Counted from the first letter of the stretch, positions 24,246 to 32,227 are shown. The stretch is DNA of 33,377 nt from a virus (IMGVR_UViG_3300020172_002341:1-33377); one strand, 5' to 3'. Translations and numbers: made by a program. The notes: generated by a model from the letters alone, not told the origin.

Positions 24246-25313
24246 ATGGCAACTTTAACAACAAGGACATTAGCAACAGGAGCGAGTTTAAATAACCTTA
24301 TACACATTGTAATAACTGGAGACACGTCACAAAGTCCGAGTGGGTCTTCCTATAAATCGACTTTAAGTCAACTACAACCACTATTTTTATTTACTGGTGG
24401 TAGCGGTAATTGTATTACTAATTTATATGTTGATAATATCCGAGCATGTACTAATGAGATAACAATATTCAATAGAGTTCAATCGGTAGGTTCAGATGCT
24501 CAAAATACATTGAGTTTTGCTTGGGGATTAACTAATGTCGCTTCTGCTAATTATTCATTCGCATTTGGTACAGGTACAACTGCTTCGGGAGTAGTATCAC
24601 ATGCCGAGGGTATTGATACTTTAGCTATTGGTAATTACTCACATGCTGAAGGAAATGTGACAAGAGCAGGGGGAGAAGCCGCCCATAGTGAAGGCTTTTC
24701 AACAAATGCGTCGGGTAATTACTCACACGCCGAAGGAAGTGGTAGTGCGGCATTTGGAGTTTTTTCACACGCACAAAATAAATCAACTATGTCAAGAGGT
24801 ACAAGTTCACATGCTGGAGGAAATCAATCGATAACAGATGGACCAAATTCATTCGCACACGGATTTATAGATTATGCCGGTGGTGAAAGTACAGTTGTTA
24901 TCGGTGGACAATACAATAGTGTGTTAAGTGGTTCAACAAATAATAGTGGAATTTTTGGTGGAGAACGTAATGTTATATCGGGAGCAACATCATATAGTGA
25001 CCCGGCATATAATAGTGTGATTATAGGTGGTTCAGGAAATACTATTACGTATCAAAATTCTTCAATAATTGCAAGTGAAAATTCTAAATTGACTGCTGAC
25101 CACTCTGTCATATTAGGGGGATACGACATAACTGGAACGACGTCAGAAACAGCATTTGTTCCGAATTTTGTTTTATATCCGACATACACATATACACCAA
25201 CAGGTACTACAGATTTACCAGGGATTCCAACTGGTACGGTTACTTGGGATGATAATTATCTCTACTATAAGGGTACAACTGGGTGGAGAAGAATAAGCGG
25301 GGCTACTTGGTAA
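24246..25313 (+). CDS. Tail fibre with YadA-head-like beta-roll repeats
   Basis: The 355-residue product has nine 14-residue repeats at about residues 90-215. The best copies read SHAEGIDTLAIGNY and SHAEGNVTRAGGEA, and others begin AHSEG, SHAQN, SHAGG or SFAHG. This S-x-A-x-G ... A-x-G-x-x pattern is the left-handed beta-roll of YadA-type trimeric adhesin heads, also found in phage fibres. Residues about 215-300 have a further regular series (VVIGGQYNSV, GIFGGERNVI, VIIGGSGNTI, VILGGYDI), probably a continuing beta-roll. The C-terminus (WDDNYLYYKGTTGWRRISG) is a typical phage fibre ending. The protein should be trimeric. A receptor-binding role follows from family and position. Confidence 0.85.
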   Translation: MATLTTRTLATGASLNNLIHIVITGDTSQSPSGSSYKSTLSQLQPLFLFTGGSGNCITNLYVDNIRACTNEITIFNRVQSVGSDAQNTLSFAWGLTNVASANYSFAFGTGTTASGVVSHAEGIDTLAIGNYSHAEGNVTRAGGEAAHSEGFSTNASGNYSHAEGSGSAAFGVFSHAQNKSTMSRGTSSHAGGNQSITDGPNSFAHGFIDYAGGESTVVIGGQYNSVLSGSTNNSGIFGGERNVISGATSYSDPAYNSVIIGGSGNTITYQNSSIIASENSKLTADHSVILGGYDITGTTSETAFVPNFVLYPTYTYTPTGTTDLPGIPTGTVTWDDNYLYYKGTTGWRRISGATW

Positions 25314-25319
25314 TATTAT

Positions 25320-26912
25320 ATGGGACTTTTAAGCGGTAATAGTTGTAATATAATAACGTTGTTCCCACTAGGGTTACAATGTAGTTCAATTAATGCGTCA
25401 ACCCCGCAAGCGACAAATGGTGTGGTAACTCTTTACATAACAGGAGGGACTCCACCTTATAATGTTACTTGGAATACAGGGTCAAATGGAACATTACTCA
25501 CAAATTTAAGTCCTGGTGATTATACTGCAACTGTAGTTGATTATTATGGTGATTTTACAGGGACAACAACTTGTACTGTTGAATTTGATAGTTTTTACTT
25601 AGAAGAGTTTGAAGATTGTTCAAATAACGGAACATATGTCTATTACTTAGCAAATTTAGTTAACCCCCAATTTAGTGCAGGTACAATATATGAACTAACA
25701 ACACAAGTGGGTTGTTGGACTAATAGTGGAACTACATTATTTACGGGTCAAACTTATATCAATAACTTTGCTGATATTTTATCGGGACCTTACACAGGAT
25801 GTACTGAATGTCTTCCGGCACCTGCACCAACACCGTCATACCCATCACAACTTTGTTTCCAAGAAACACAAGGTAATAGTATTACTCAAACTAATTTTTC
25901 ATCAGGTTCTACAATAAATGGATTCCCTTCTTGGACGAGTATTACTCCGTCGTATTTAATGTATTATAACACCGGCACCACAAGATGGGAAGTTAGTGGA
26001 TACACAAATGGGTCAGTATATAGAATTTCACCAACAACACCACCAACAGGTAGTTGGGTGATAACAGGACCTAACGCATTTAATACAACAATTAATGTTA
26101 TTACAGGTGTTTGTGGTAATCCACCACTTACTTTAACTGTAAATGCTAATAGTCCATTATGTTCTACTCAGGCTAATGGGTCGGTTTCTATTGTTGGTAA
26201 TGGTGGAGTTCCGTCATATACTTACTCATTAAATGGAGTGACTTATCAAAACTCTAATACGTTCTTAAATCTTAATTCAGGTTCTTACACAGCATACATT
26301 AAAGATTCTTTAGGTACAATATCAACACAATCATTTACACTAACATCACAACAAAATTTCCAAAACTATAATGTTAATTTGGTGTTAACACAAGGTAATA
26401 CGGTATCTGTCGGAAATTCATTTACTAAAACATCAACTTGGTCGGTAAGTGTTTCTCCAACCCCATTACCTGTGGGAGTTACTGTGAATATGAATCTATT
26501 ATTTAACATTGGTTGGACGGGATACACATCATCACCAACTATCGGACCTACAATAACAAATTCAATAACAACTAATAGTAATCCAAATACTACGGTTACC
26601 TTACTATCTTCCGGTAATACAACTGGCACGACAACGTTAAGACCTAATTGTGAAGATTCATTAATTAATACTAGTGCTAGAACAACAACATATTCAGTAC
26701 AACTATCTTCGAATGGATTTGCATCAGGAACAGTTGTTCAGTATATAAACACTCCTTGTAGCACTATGAACGGATGTCCAAACAGCGGAATTTTGAAAGA
26801 CACTATATCGATACAAAATATAACAATATCACCAAACCAATGTAGAAGTATAAGTACTAATGTGGCTTCACAAGTAACAACATTGGCGAAAACTGGAATT
26901 ATTTGTGAATAA
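25320..26912 (+). CDS. Adhesin/fibre protein with two SprB-type repeats
   Basis: The 530-residue product has SprB-like units at residues about 19-78 (ITGGTPPYNVTWNTGSNGT then LSPGDYTATVVD) and about 270-335 (GNGGVPSYTYSLNGVTYQN then LNSGSYTAYIKDSLG). Between them are two modules shared with the 22336 protein: about 121-165, ending in GCTECL, and about 190-250, with YLMYYNTGTTRWEVSGY. The last 190 residues are Thr/Ser/Asn-rich with several cysteines and no recognised domain. It is the last gene of the adhesin block, six bases after the YadA-like fibre. Function by analogy: host-surface contact. Sharing of modules with a neighbour points to recombination among the fibre genes. Confidence 0.8.
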   Translation: MGLLSGNSCNIITLFPLGLQCSSINASTPQATNGVVTLYITGGTPPYNVTWNTGSNGTLLTNLSPGDYTATVVDYYGDFTGTTTCTVEFDSFYLEEFEDCSNNGTYVYYLANLVNPQFSAGTIYELTTQVGCWTNSGTTLFTGQTYINNFADILSGPYTGCTECLPAPAPTPSYPSQLCFQETQGNSITQTNFSSGSTINGFPSWTSITPSYLMYYNTGTTRWEVSGYTNGSVYRISPTTPPTGSWVITGPNAFNTTINVITGVCGNPPLTLTVNANSPLCSTQANGSVSIVGNGGVPSYTYSLNGVTYQNSNTFLNLNSGSYTAYIKDSLGTISTQSFTLTSQQNFQNYNVNLVLTQGNTVSVGNSFTKTSTWSVSVSPTPLPVGVTVNMNLLFNIGWTGYTSSPTIGPTITNSITTNSNPNTTVTLLSSGNTTGTTTLRPNCEDSLINTSARTTTYSVQLSSNGFASGTVVQYINTPCSTMNGCPNSGILKDTISIQNITISPNQCRSISTNVASQVTTLAKTGIICE

Positions 26913-26933
26913 TAATAAAAAATGAAAAAAAGA

Positions 26934-26941
26934 TATTTATA
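26934..26941 (+). promoter_or_regulatory. Candidate late promoter element (TATTTATA)
   Basis: GATATTTATAAAAT lies directly before the ATG at 26946 in a 33-base gap that is otherwise poly-A rich. It shares TATTTATAAAATA with the element at 12121. Confidence 0.4.
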
Positions 26942-26945
26942 AAAT

Positions 26946-29153
26946 ATGTCTTATATAATTAAAAATACTGCGGCGTTAATCAATACATTGGTTACTGATG
27001 CTGGAAGAAAAAAAATATCACAAGGTAAATTTGATATATCTTACTTTCAGATTGGTGATAGTGAGGTTTGTTATAATTGTGTAAACAATTTAGACCCTGT
27101 TAATTTAAATGTATTAATGCCACAATATAATACGCAAAATTTGGCACCGGTACCACAGAAAAATAGAATGGAAATCAAATACCCAATCTATTTAGATTCA
27201 ACATCAGGTAGTACTTTCGGTATACCGTTCGACGCGTCTTATATTGATAGTGTTTATAATTCAGCGGCACCAAGAGGGTTCTTTAACCCATCTACAGGTT
27301 CACCAACTAACTACAGTGCGTACACAACATCAGCATACACTATAAATCCTAATTTCGTTACACCAAACACAGGAATTACCTCAGGTACTGTTCTGACAAT
27401 ATCAGCAACCTCAATTAACCCTAGTGTCTCTGGTACAGTAACTCCTGGCATGTTTATGACGTTATTTACTAACGGTCAAATATCGCCCGTCCAAAATTCA
27501 GGACCTTTATTTACATATTTAGTTGTTGGTGTAACTGGTAATACAGCAACAGGTGGTACCATAACAATACAAGTAGATAGACAACTACCAAATTTAGGTA
27601 CTATGGGTATAACAGGTTTTTCACAAACACTATTCTATCCAAGTGGTATGACAGTTTTATATGATACTGAAACACCTGAACCGTATTGGGAAAATAATGT
27701 TATTAACTTTGAAACTAATTGTGATGTATCACAAAGAGATGTATTAGTGTGGAATATGAATATTCCTTGGACTGAGTCACCAGCCGGATTGTTTAGTAAT
27801 GCTTACGAAGACTACAATTACTTTAAATCTACAGGCTATACGGGTTCTAAAGAGTATTTTGGTTATAACTCAAACACGGGACAAGAAGATACTGACAGTA
27901 CATATTATTATAATTCATTTGCTGAAAAAATTAATTTATCGCCGTCAGACCAAAAATCAATTGCTATTGTACATTATACAAACCAGGCTATTGATAATTT
28001 CTATGGTGAAAAATTCGCACAAGAAGAATACGATGCTAACAATCCTGGAGGGACTGGACAAGCAAGGAATTTGAAAATAAGTATTCCGTGGTTAATGTGG
28101 CACAAAAACTCAGGTGCGACTATTGGTGAAGAATTTTATACAGACCCATCAGGGTTTACGAGTTTGAATTTGTTTGAACCACATTACATTGAGTCGAAAA
28201 AAGACCCTAATTTTAATGAACCTGGTTTAAGATACTATCATTTGTGGGATACTCACCCAAATACTAACGGATACCCTAACAGAGTTGGTAAAGTGTTCCC
28301 TGATTATAAAATGATTATTTTTGATGACGATGAAATTGTTGCATCACTCAATTATAAATCAAATAGGAGTTGGACATTACCGGCACCAAAACTCGGACTA
28401 GTTACACCAAATACATTTAGTGGTGTATTAGGTGGTACTGCCGGATTACTAACTGGTAATACCGAAGTTTTACACTTAACTTATATCTTTACAAACACAG
28501 CATTTACTCAATCATTGCATTGCAATTATTATTCAACAATTACAGGAAATGACCAAAGTTTATTACCGGGAGCTTCTGACATCTTGATTCGTTTTGGTAA
28601 CGAGTTCCCATTCTTAAAAAATACGCACACATCGCCAAGCGGATTTACGGCAACAGGATTAAAGTTAATTGCACAAAAAGTACCAACTGGTACGACTAGA
28701 CCATCCGCAACTGCGTGGAAAGAAATTAATGTAACATCACAATTAAGTGCAACAACGATAGGTGGTTATATTAATAGTAGTGGTATAACAAATACAACTA
28801 TTCAGTTAACTAAAAGTATGTATGACACGGCGGGTACTTATAATTTAAGTAATTACTTAAATTTAGTACCACTTGGGTCAACAGGACTTACATTAAACTT
28901 TGGTGGAGAATACTTTTTCTTTGGAAACATTCAAACGGATATCCAAGCAACAATTTATGTGATGAACTTCTTATGTAACTTAGGACAAACACAATTCTTT
29001 GATTCATCTAATCCGACTTGGACTGGTGACAATCCTTACGTAACCGAAGTTGGACTTTACAATGTAGATAAAGAACTTATGGTTATATCGAAGATACAAT
29101 CACCTGAAAAACGTCAGGGTATACAACAGTATCCGATTAAGTTAGATTTTTAA
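26946..29153 (+). CDS. Large virion structural protein, function unknown
   Basis: The 735-residue product starts MSYIIKNTAALINTLVTDAG and continues with RKKISQGKFDISYFQIGDSE. I recognise this kind of N-terminus (a TDAGR motif followed by an FQIGDSE-type strand) from large virion proteins of T4-like phages, but I cannot assign a T4 gene name. Residues about 120-240 are a Thr/Gly-rich beta insert. Residues about 265-480 are more globular and aromatic, with PWLMWHKNSGATIG and RYYHLWDTHPNTNG. The C-terminus (NPYVTEVGLYNVDKELMVISKI) resembles the TEVGLY-type ending common in tail fibre-base and baseplate proteins. It has its own TATTTATA element and closes the structural block, six bases before the resolvase gene. 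Confidence 0.75.
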   Translation: MSYIIKNTAALINTLVTDAGRKKISQGKFDISYFQIGDSEVCYNCVNNLDPVNLNVLMPQYNTQNLAPVPQKNRMEIKYPIYLDSTSGSTFGIPFDASYIDSVYNSAAPRGFFNPSTGSPTNYSAYTTSAYTINPNFVTPNTGITSGTVLTISATSINPSVSGTVTPGMFMTLFTNGQISPVQNSGPLFTYLVVGVTGNTATGGTITIQVDRQLPNLGTMGITGFSQTLFYPSGMTVLYDTETPEPYWENNVINFETNCDVSQRDVLVWNMNIPWTESPAGLFSNAYEDYNYFKSTGYTGSKEYFGYNSNTGQEDTDSTYYYNSFAEKINLSPSDQKSIAIVHYTNQAIDNFYGEKFAQEEYDANNPGGTGQARNLKISIPWLMWHKNSGATIGEEFYTDPSGFTSLNLFEPHYIESKKDPNFNEPGLRYYHLWDTHPNTNGYPNRVGKVFPDYKMIIFDDDEIVASLNYKSNRSWTLPAPKLGLVTPNTFSGVLGGTAGLLTGNTEVLHLTYIFTNTAFTQSLHCNYYSTITGNDQSLLPGASDILIRFGNEFPFLKNTHTSPSGFTATGLKLIAQKVPTGTTRPSATAWKEINVTSQLSATTIGGYINSSGITNTTIQLTKSMYDTAGTYNLSNYLNLVPLGSTGLTLNFGGEYFFFGNIQTDIQATIYVMNFLCNLGQTQFFDSSNPTWTGDNPYVTEVGLYNVDKELMVISKIQSPEKRQGIQQYPIKLDF

Positions 29154-29159
29154 TCTTTT

Positions 29160-29765
29160 ATGAGCGAAAAACATGATTTAAAGAACTCACCAAAAGTTCT
29201 CGGATTGGACATTTCTACCAAAACTATTGGGTGGAGTTTGTTTGATATTCAAACACAAGAATTGTTAGAATTAACACATTTCTCACCTATTATTAAACCT
29301 AAACCTGAAGACAAAATTGAAGAATTAATTTTGAAAGTTAAAGGTTTTGAAGAAATGTTAAACAATTATAAAAACTTAGGAATAACTAAGGTCATAATTG
29401 AAGAACCATTATTGAACTCAAACAACATATGGACGGTAGGAACATTACTGAGATATAATTCAATGATTACAAAATCCATCTACGATATCTTGGGAGTTGT
29501 ACCAAACTTCATATCAACTTATAACTCAAGAAAATATGCTTGGCCTGATTTAATTCAAAAAAACGATAAGGACAAATATGTTTTATTTGGTGGTTTACCA
29601 AAAGACATAGATAAAAAAGAACTCATTTGGAAAAACGTATCAAAGAAAGAACCACAAATTACTTGGCATTATACAAAGAACAATACGTTGAAAAAAGAAT
29701 GTTTTGATATGGCGGATTCTTACACTTGTGTTCTTGGTTATATGAAAGAACAAAAAATTTGGTAA
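29160..29765 (+). CDS. RuvC-like Holliday junction resolvase (RNase H fold)
   Basis: The 201-residue product probably resolves branched DNA during recombination-dependent replication or before packaging. It has the four acidic residues of a RuvC-type active site in the right order: D17 in VLGLDISTKTIGW, E81 or E82 in VIIEEPLL, and D183 and D186 in CFDMADSYTCVLGY. The D-x-x-D ending is typical of RuvC. The length is similar to cellular RuvC (about 170 residues) with extra residues near 125-170. T4 itself uses an unrelated resolvase (gp49), so this is an alternative solution. It is six bases after a structural gene with no terminator between, so it is likely expressed late, which fits a role in packaging. 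RuvC-like nucleases may prefer other branched substrates. Confidence 0.85.
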   Translation: MSEKHDLKNSPKVLGLDISTKTIGWSLFDIQTQELLELTHFSPIIKPKPEDKIEELILKVKGFEEMLNNYKNLGITKVIIEEPLLNSNNIWTVGTLLRYNSMITKSIYDILGVVPNFISTYNSRKYAWPDLIQKNDKDKYVLFGGLPKDIDKKELIWKNVSKKEPQITWHYTKNNTLKKECFDMADSYTCVLGYMKEQKIW

Positions 29766-29789
29766 TCCTTTTTTTTTACTTTAATGATA

Positions 29790-29797
29790 TATTTATA
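29790..29797 (+). promoter_or_regulatory. Candidate promoter element (TATTTATA)
   Basis: TATTTATA within a 48-base gap, 16 bases before the ATG at 29814 and after a T run at 29769-29777. It is the same word as before the tail gene groups. Confidence 0.35.
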
Positions 29798-29813
29798 TAT
29801 TAAATCTATAACT

Positions 29814-30290
29814 ATGAAAAATATTATATCTGAAATTTCACAACAAGAAAAAAATAGAATTCTTGAAATGCATAAAAAAGCAACCTCTAACCAATACTTA
29901 ATGGAAGAGGAGGAGACACCGGCACCTGATGTTAAAGGTGGTCCTTTAACTGGACCTTTAGTTGTACAACTAGGTGAAAAAACTGTAAATTGGGGGGACA
30001 CTGTCGAATTTACATTCTCTAATGTGAAAAATTCAGGAAACGGACCTATCACTATTAACAAAATTATGCCATCTAGTGATTCGGCGACTGTTGATACAAA
30101 ATTACCGTTTACACTTAAGCCAGGAGAAACTTTTTCTTTTACAGTAAAGGTTAAAATGACTGAAGGGGGTACTTCAACAAGACCTGACCAAAACGGGGTA
30201 ATTAATTACGACCAATCTGTATATGTTTTTACAGATGGAAAAAAAGAAAGATATCAATTTTATTGTAGGGCTACTTTAATTGTTAGTTAA
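29814..30290 (+). CDS. Small Ig-like (DUF1573/ASH-like) protein, possible virion decoration
   Basis: The 158-residue product begins MKNIISEISQQEKNRILEMH, a helical N-terminus, followed by a Glu/Pro linker (MEEEETPAP), and residues about 45-158 form an Ig-like beta-sandwich. The pattern FTFSNVKNSGNGPITINKI ... LPFTLKPGETFSFTVKVKM is that of DUF1573/ASH-type domains (N-x-G-x-x-P-(I/L)-x-I ... L-x-P-G-E). I choose ATG 29814 because the upstream in-frame ATG at 29784 lies inside the putative TATTTATA promoter and adds only a non-conserved MIYLYIKSIT. There is no signal peptide. It stands alone between a promoter-like element and an intrinsic terminator, which fits a protein needed in a different amount from its neighbours, such as a capsid decoration protein; this is inference. 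Confidence 0.75.
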   Translation: MKNIISEISQQEKNRILEMHKKATSNQYLMEEEETPAPDVKGGPLTGPLVVQLGEKTVNWGDTVEFTFSNVKNSGNGPITINKIMPSSDSATVDTKLPFTLKPGETFSFTVKVKMTEGGTSTRPDQNGVINYDQSVYVFTDGKKERYQFYCRATLIVS

Positions 30291-30308
30291 AACAAATTAA
30301 AAGATATG

Positions 30309-30335
30309 AACCCACCACAAAAAGGTGGGTTTTTT
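30309..30335 (+). terminator. Intrinsic terminator after the Ig-like protein gene
   Basis: AACCCACC and GGTGGGTT form a perfect 8-bp stem around a seven-base ACAAAAA loop, with a run of six T at its end. It closes the structural and late side of the window before the primase operon. Confidence 0.93.
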
Positions 30336-30364
30336 GTTTATCGTGTTATTAACCGATATATTTG
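30333..30364 (+). promoter_or_regulatory. Bacteroidota-type promoter before the primase operon
   Basis: TTTG (30333-30336) and TATATTTG (30357-30364) are separated by 20 bases. This matches the known Bacteroidota consensus TTTG, 19-21 bases, TAnnTTTG exactly. A second TAnnTTTG (TACATTTG, 30391-30398) follows with a longer spacing from the next TTTG (30361-30364). So host RNA polymerase could read this operon early in infection. Confidence 0.65.
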
Positions 30365-30386
30365 TTTATCGTTTTATTAACCGATA
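30333..30386 (+). repeat. Tandem 26-base direct repeat (period 28), operator or origin candidate
   Basis: The copies at 30333-30358 and 30361-30386 differ at one base (G or T at the thirteenth base). Each contains the inverted pair TATCG ... CGATA around a 10-base core. The repeats overlap the -33 and -7 boxes of the promoter, so a dimeric regulator binding here would control primase expression. Iterons of a replication origin are the alternative. Confidence 0.75.
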
Positions 30387-30430
30387 ATATTACATTTGAC
30401 AAAACCATCCCATACACTTATCTTTTAGGG

Positions 30431-31348
30431 GTGGAAGCAGAAGAACTAATCATAGACCTTATTGGTAACATTTTTGGAGAACCAAAGATGATAAATGAAA
30501 TCAGAGGACAAATCTCGGTAGATTGTCCTGTGTGCTCTTACACTATTAAAGGTCTTGATAAATTAGATGGGAAGGGTAATCTTGAAATTAACTACCAACA
30601 ACACGTTTATAAATGTTGGGCTTGTGCTGAGACACACGGAACTCACGGACACTTAGGAAAACTTATTGATAAACACGGGTCAAAAAAAGATAAGAAAATC
30701 TATAAGTTAATCAGACCTGATGAGTTTGAAAAGAAAGAAAAAGTTTATAAAAAACTCGAACTCCCAAAAGAATATAAAAAGTTTGATGAAGTACACCCAC
30801 TTCATATCCCAAGAAAAGAGGCGTTAAACTACCTTAAAAAAAGAGGTATTACTGAAGAGATTATCGAGAAATATCAAATCGGTATGTGTTTAGAGGGTGA
30901 ATACTCAGGTAGAATCATCGTACCATCTTTTGATAAAAAAGGAGAGTTGAACTTTTTTGTATCAAGGTCTTGGAACCCACGAAGTAAATTAAAATACAAA
31001 AACCCCGAAGCGTCCAAAGACTTCTTAATTTTCAACGAGAGTTTAATTGATTGGAAAAAAGACATATACCTTGTTGAAGGTGTTTTTGATAGTTTCTTTT
31101 TGGATAATTCAATATGTCTTTTAGGTAAATTTTTAACGGACAACTTATGGGAGAAATTATATTCAAAAGCAAAGAAGAATATAATTGTTTGTTTGGATGG
31201 TGATGCATACACTGACGCAAAGAACTTATATGATAAATTAAATGGTGGTGCACTTTACAATAGAGTAAAGTTGGTGAAACTACCAAAAGATAAAGATGTA
31301 TGTGACCTTAAAGGTGACATTGAAAAATATTACGTAGAATTCAAATGA
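30431..31348 (+). CDS. DNA primase, DnaG type (zinc-binding and Toprim domains)
   Basis: Makes RNA primers for phage DNA replication. Numbering from GTG 30431, the zinc module is C32-x2-C35 ... C62-x2-C65 (CPVCSY and CWACAETHG). The Toprim domain has E216 (LVEGVFDSF) and D256-x-D258 (CLDGDAYTDA), in the order and at about the spacing of DnaG-type enzymes. The product, about 305 residues, is short for a bacterial DnaG and near T4 gp61 (342), so a separate helicase gene is expected elsewhere. The frame is open from 30362, but that part overlaps the promoter repeats, so I prefer GTG 30431; ATG 30488 is an alternative. Its stop overlaps the next start (ATGA), so primase and nuclease are co-translated. 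Confidence 0.88.
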   Translation: MEAEELIIDLIGNIFGEPKMINEIRGQISVDCPVCSYTIKGLDKLDGKGNLEINYQQHVYKCWACAETHGTHGHLGKLIDKHGSKKDKKIYKLIRPDEFEKKEKVYKKLELPKEYKKFDEVHPLHIPRKEALNYLKKRGITEEIIEKYQIGMCLEGEYSGRIIVPSFDKKGELNFFVSRSWNPRSKLKYKNPEASKDFLIFNESLIDWKKDIYLVEGVFDSFFLDNSICLLGKFLTDNLWEKLYSKAKKNIIVCLDGDAYTDAKNLYDKLNGGALYNRVKLVKLPKDKDVCDLKGDIEKYYVEFK

Positions 31349-32214
31349 TAGATTTAAGAGAAGTAGCAAAAGAAATAAGAGATATTATATCACAAAAACA
31401 ACAAGAATTTCAATTAACATTCGAAGAAGATAAACATAGATACACAATGTTGGATGTTAATGGTGAAGTAAGAGACGACTTCCCATCTGTATCTAAAGTT
31501 ATGAAGTTGTTTTATGATGAGTTCCCAACTGAGGAAGCGGCGAAAAGGAAGGCAAAAGGTGACCCATATTTAATGCACACTTATTTAGAAGAGTGGAAAC
31601 AAAGTGGTCTAATATCGACAAATATGGGTAGTAGAGTTCACTATGAACTTGAATTAGAAACCGTTAACCGATTTAAGTTAGATAAAGAAGTTCGACAACC
31701 ACTTTTTGAATGTGATTTGGGACTTATTATGAAAGGTGATAGAATGATTAAGGGTGGTAAGAAGTTTTTATCACTTATGGAAGAAAGAGGTGCTGTGTTA
31801 CTAGATACTGAGATTGTCTTAGGTCATCCTGAACTTGGATACACAGGACAACCCGATAAGGTATGGTTAATGTTTAATAAATTAAAAACGGGATTTGGGC
31901 TTGTTATTACCGATTGGAAGACAAATAAGGAAAAAAATATGGAGGTTAATGACTACACCAAACCTATGAAAAAACCTTTTGAAAACCTTCCTAACAACGC
32001 TCTCGGTCACTATAACACCCAATTACCTTTTTATGGTAAACTGCTCTTAAAAATGTTGGAAGGTACAAAATATGAGAACACACCATTACTCGGTGGAGTA
32101 ATTGTTCACTTAACAGAAGATACTGAGTTCAAAGAGTATCGCATACCAAGAGATGTGGTTGATACAATATTAAAAATGGATATGAGTCAGTATTTGACTA
32201 ATTTAAATAAATAA
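31345..32214 (+). CDS. PD-(D/E)XK nuclease (RecB/Cas4-like exonuclease)
   Basis: The 289-residue product has the motifs of the RecB-type branch of the superfamily: an upstream acidic region (TEIVLGHPELG, E157), GQPD (D171), ITDWKT (D190 and K192), and a downstream YNTQLPFYGKLL with Q226 as the conserved QxxxY-type motif. A lead helix and a segment HRYTMLDVNGEVRDDFPSVSKV (residues about 31-52) are typical of phage and prophage nucleases of this group. No Cas4-like cysteine cluster is visible. It starts in the primase stop (ATGA), so a role in replication-linked recombination or DNA end processing is likely; degradation of host DNA is another option. The 3' end contains one copy of a direct repeat that recurs after the next gene. 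Confidence 0.85.
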   Translation: MIDLREVAKEIRDIISQKQQEFQLTFEEDKHRYTMLDVNGEVRDDFPSVSKVMKLFYDEFPTEEAAKRKAKGDPYLMHTYLEEWKQSGLISTNMGSRVHYELELETVNRFKLDKEVRQPLFECDLGLIMKGDRMIKGGKKFLSLMEERGAVLLDTEIVLGHPELGYTGQPDKVWLMFNKLKTGFGLVITDWKTNKEKNMEVNDYTKPMKKPFENLPNNALGHYNTQLPFYGKLLLKMLEGTKYENTPLLGGVIVHLTEDTEFKEYRIPRDVVDTILKMDMSQYLTNLNK

Positions 32215-32217
32215 ATT
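32192..32217 (+). repeat. Direct repeat copy 1 flanking the methyltransferase gene
   Basis: This stretch covers the last codons of the nuclease gene (LTNLNK and stop). It matches 32886-32911 at 25 of 26 positions. Being AT-rich and low-complexity lowers its weight, but the ATTTGACTAA part is not simple sequence. Confidence 0.8.
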
Positions 32218-32227
32218 TAAACTAATT

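Noticed and set aside
30362-30430. Extended N-terminus of the primase from the TTG at 30362
   Set aside because: The extension lies on the duplicated promoter/operator repeat and has no primase-like residues; the second TAnnTTTG box would be inside it.
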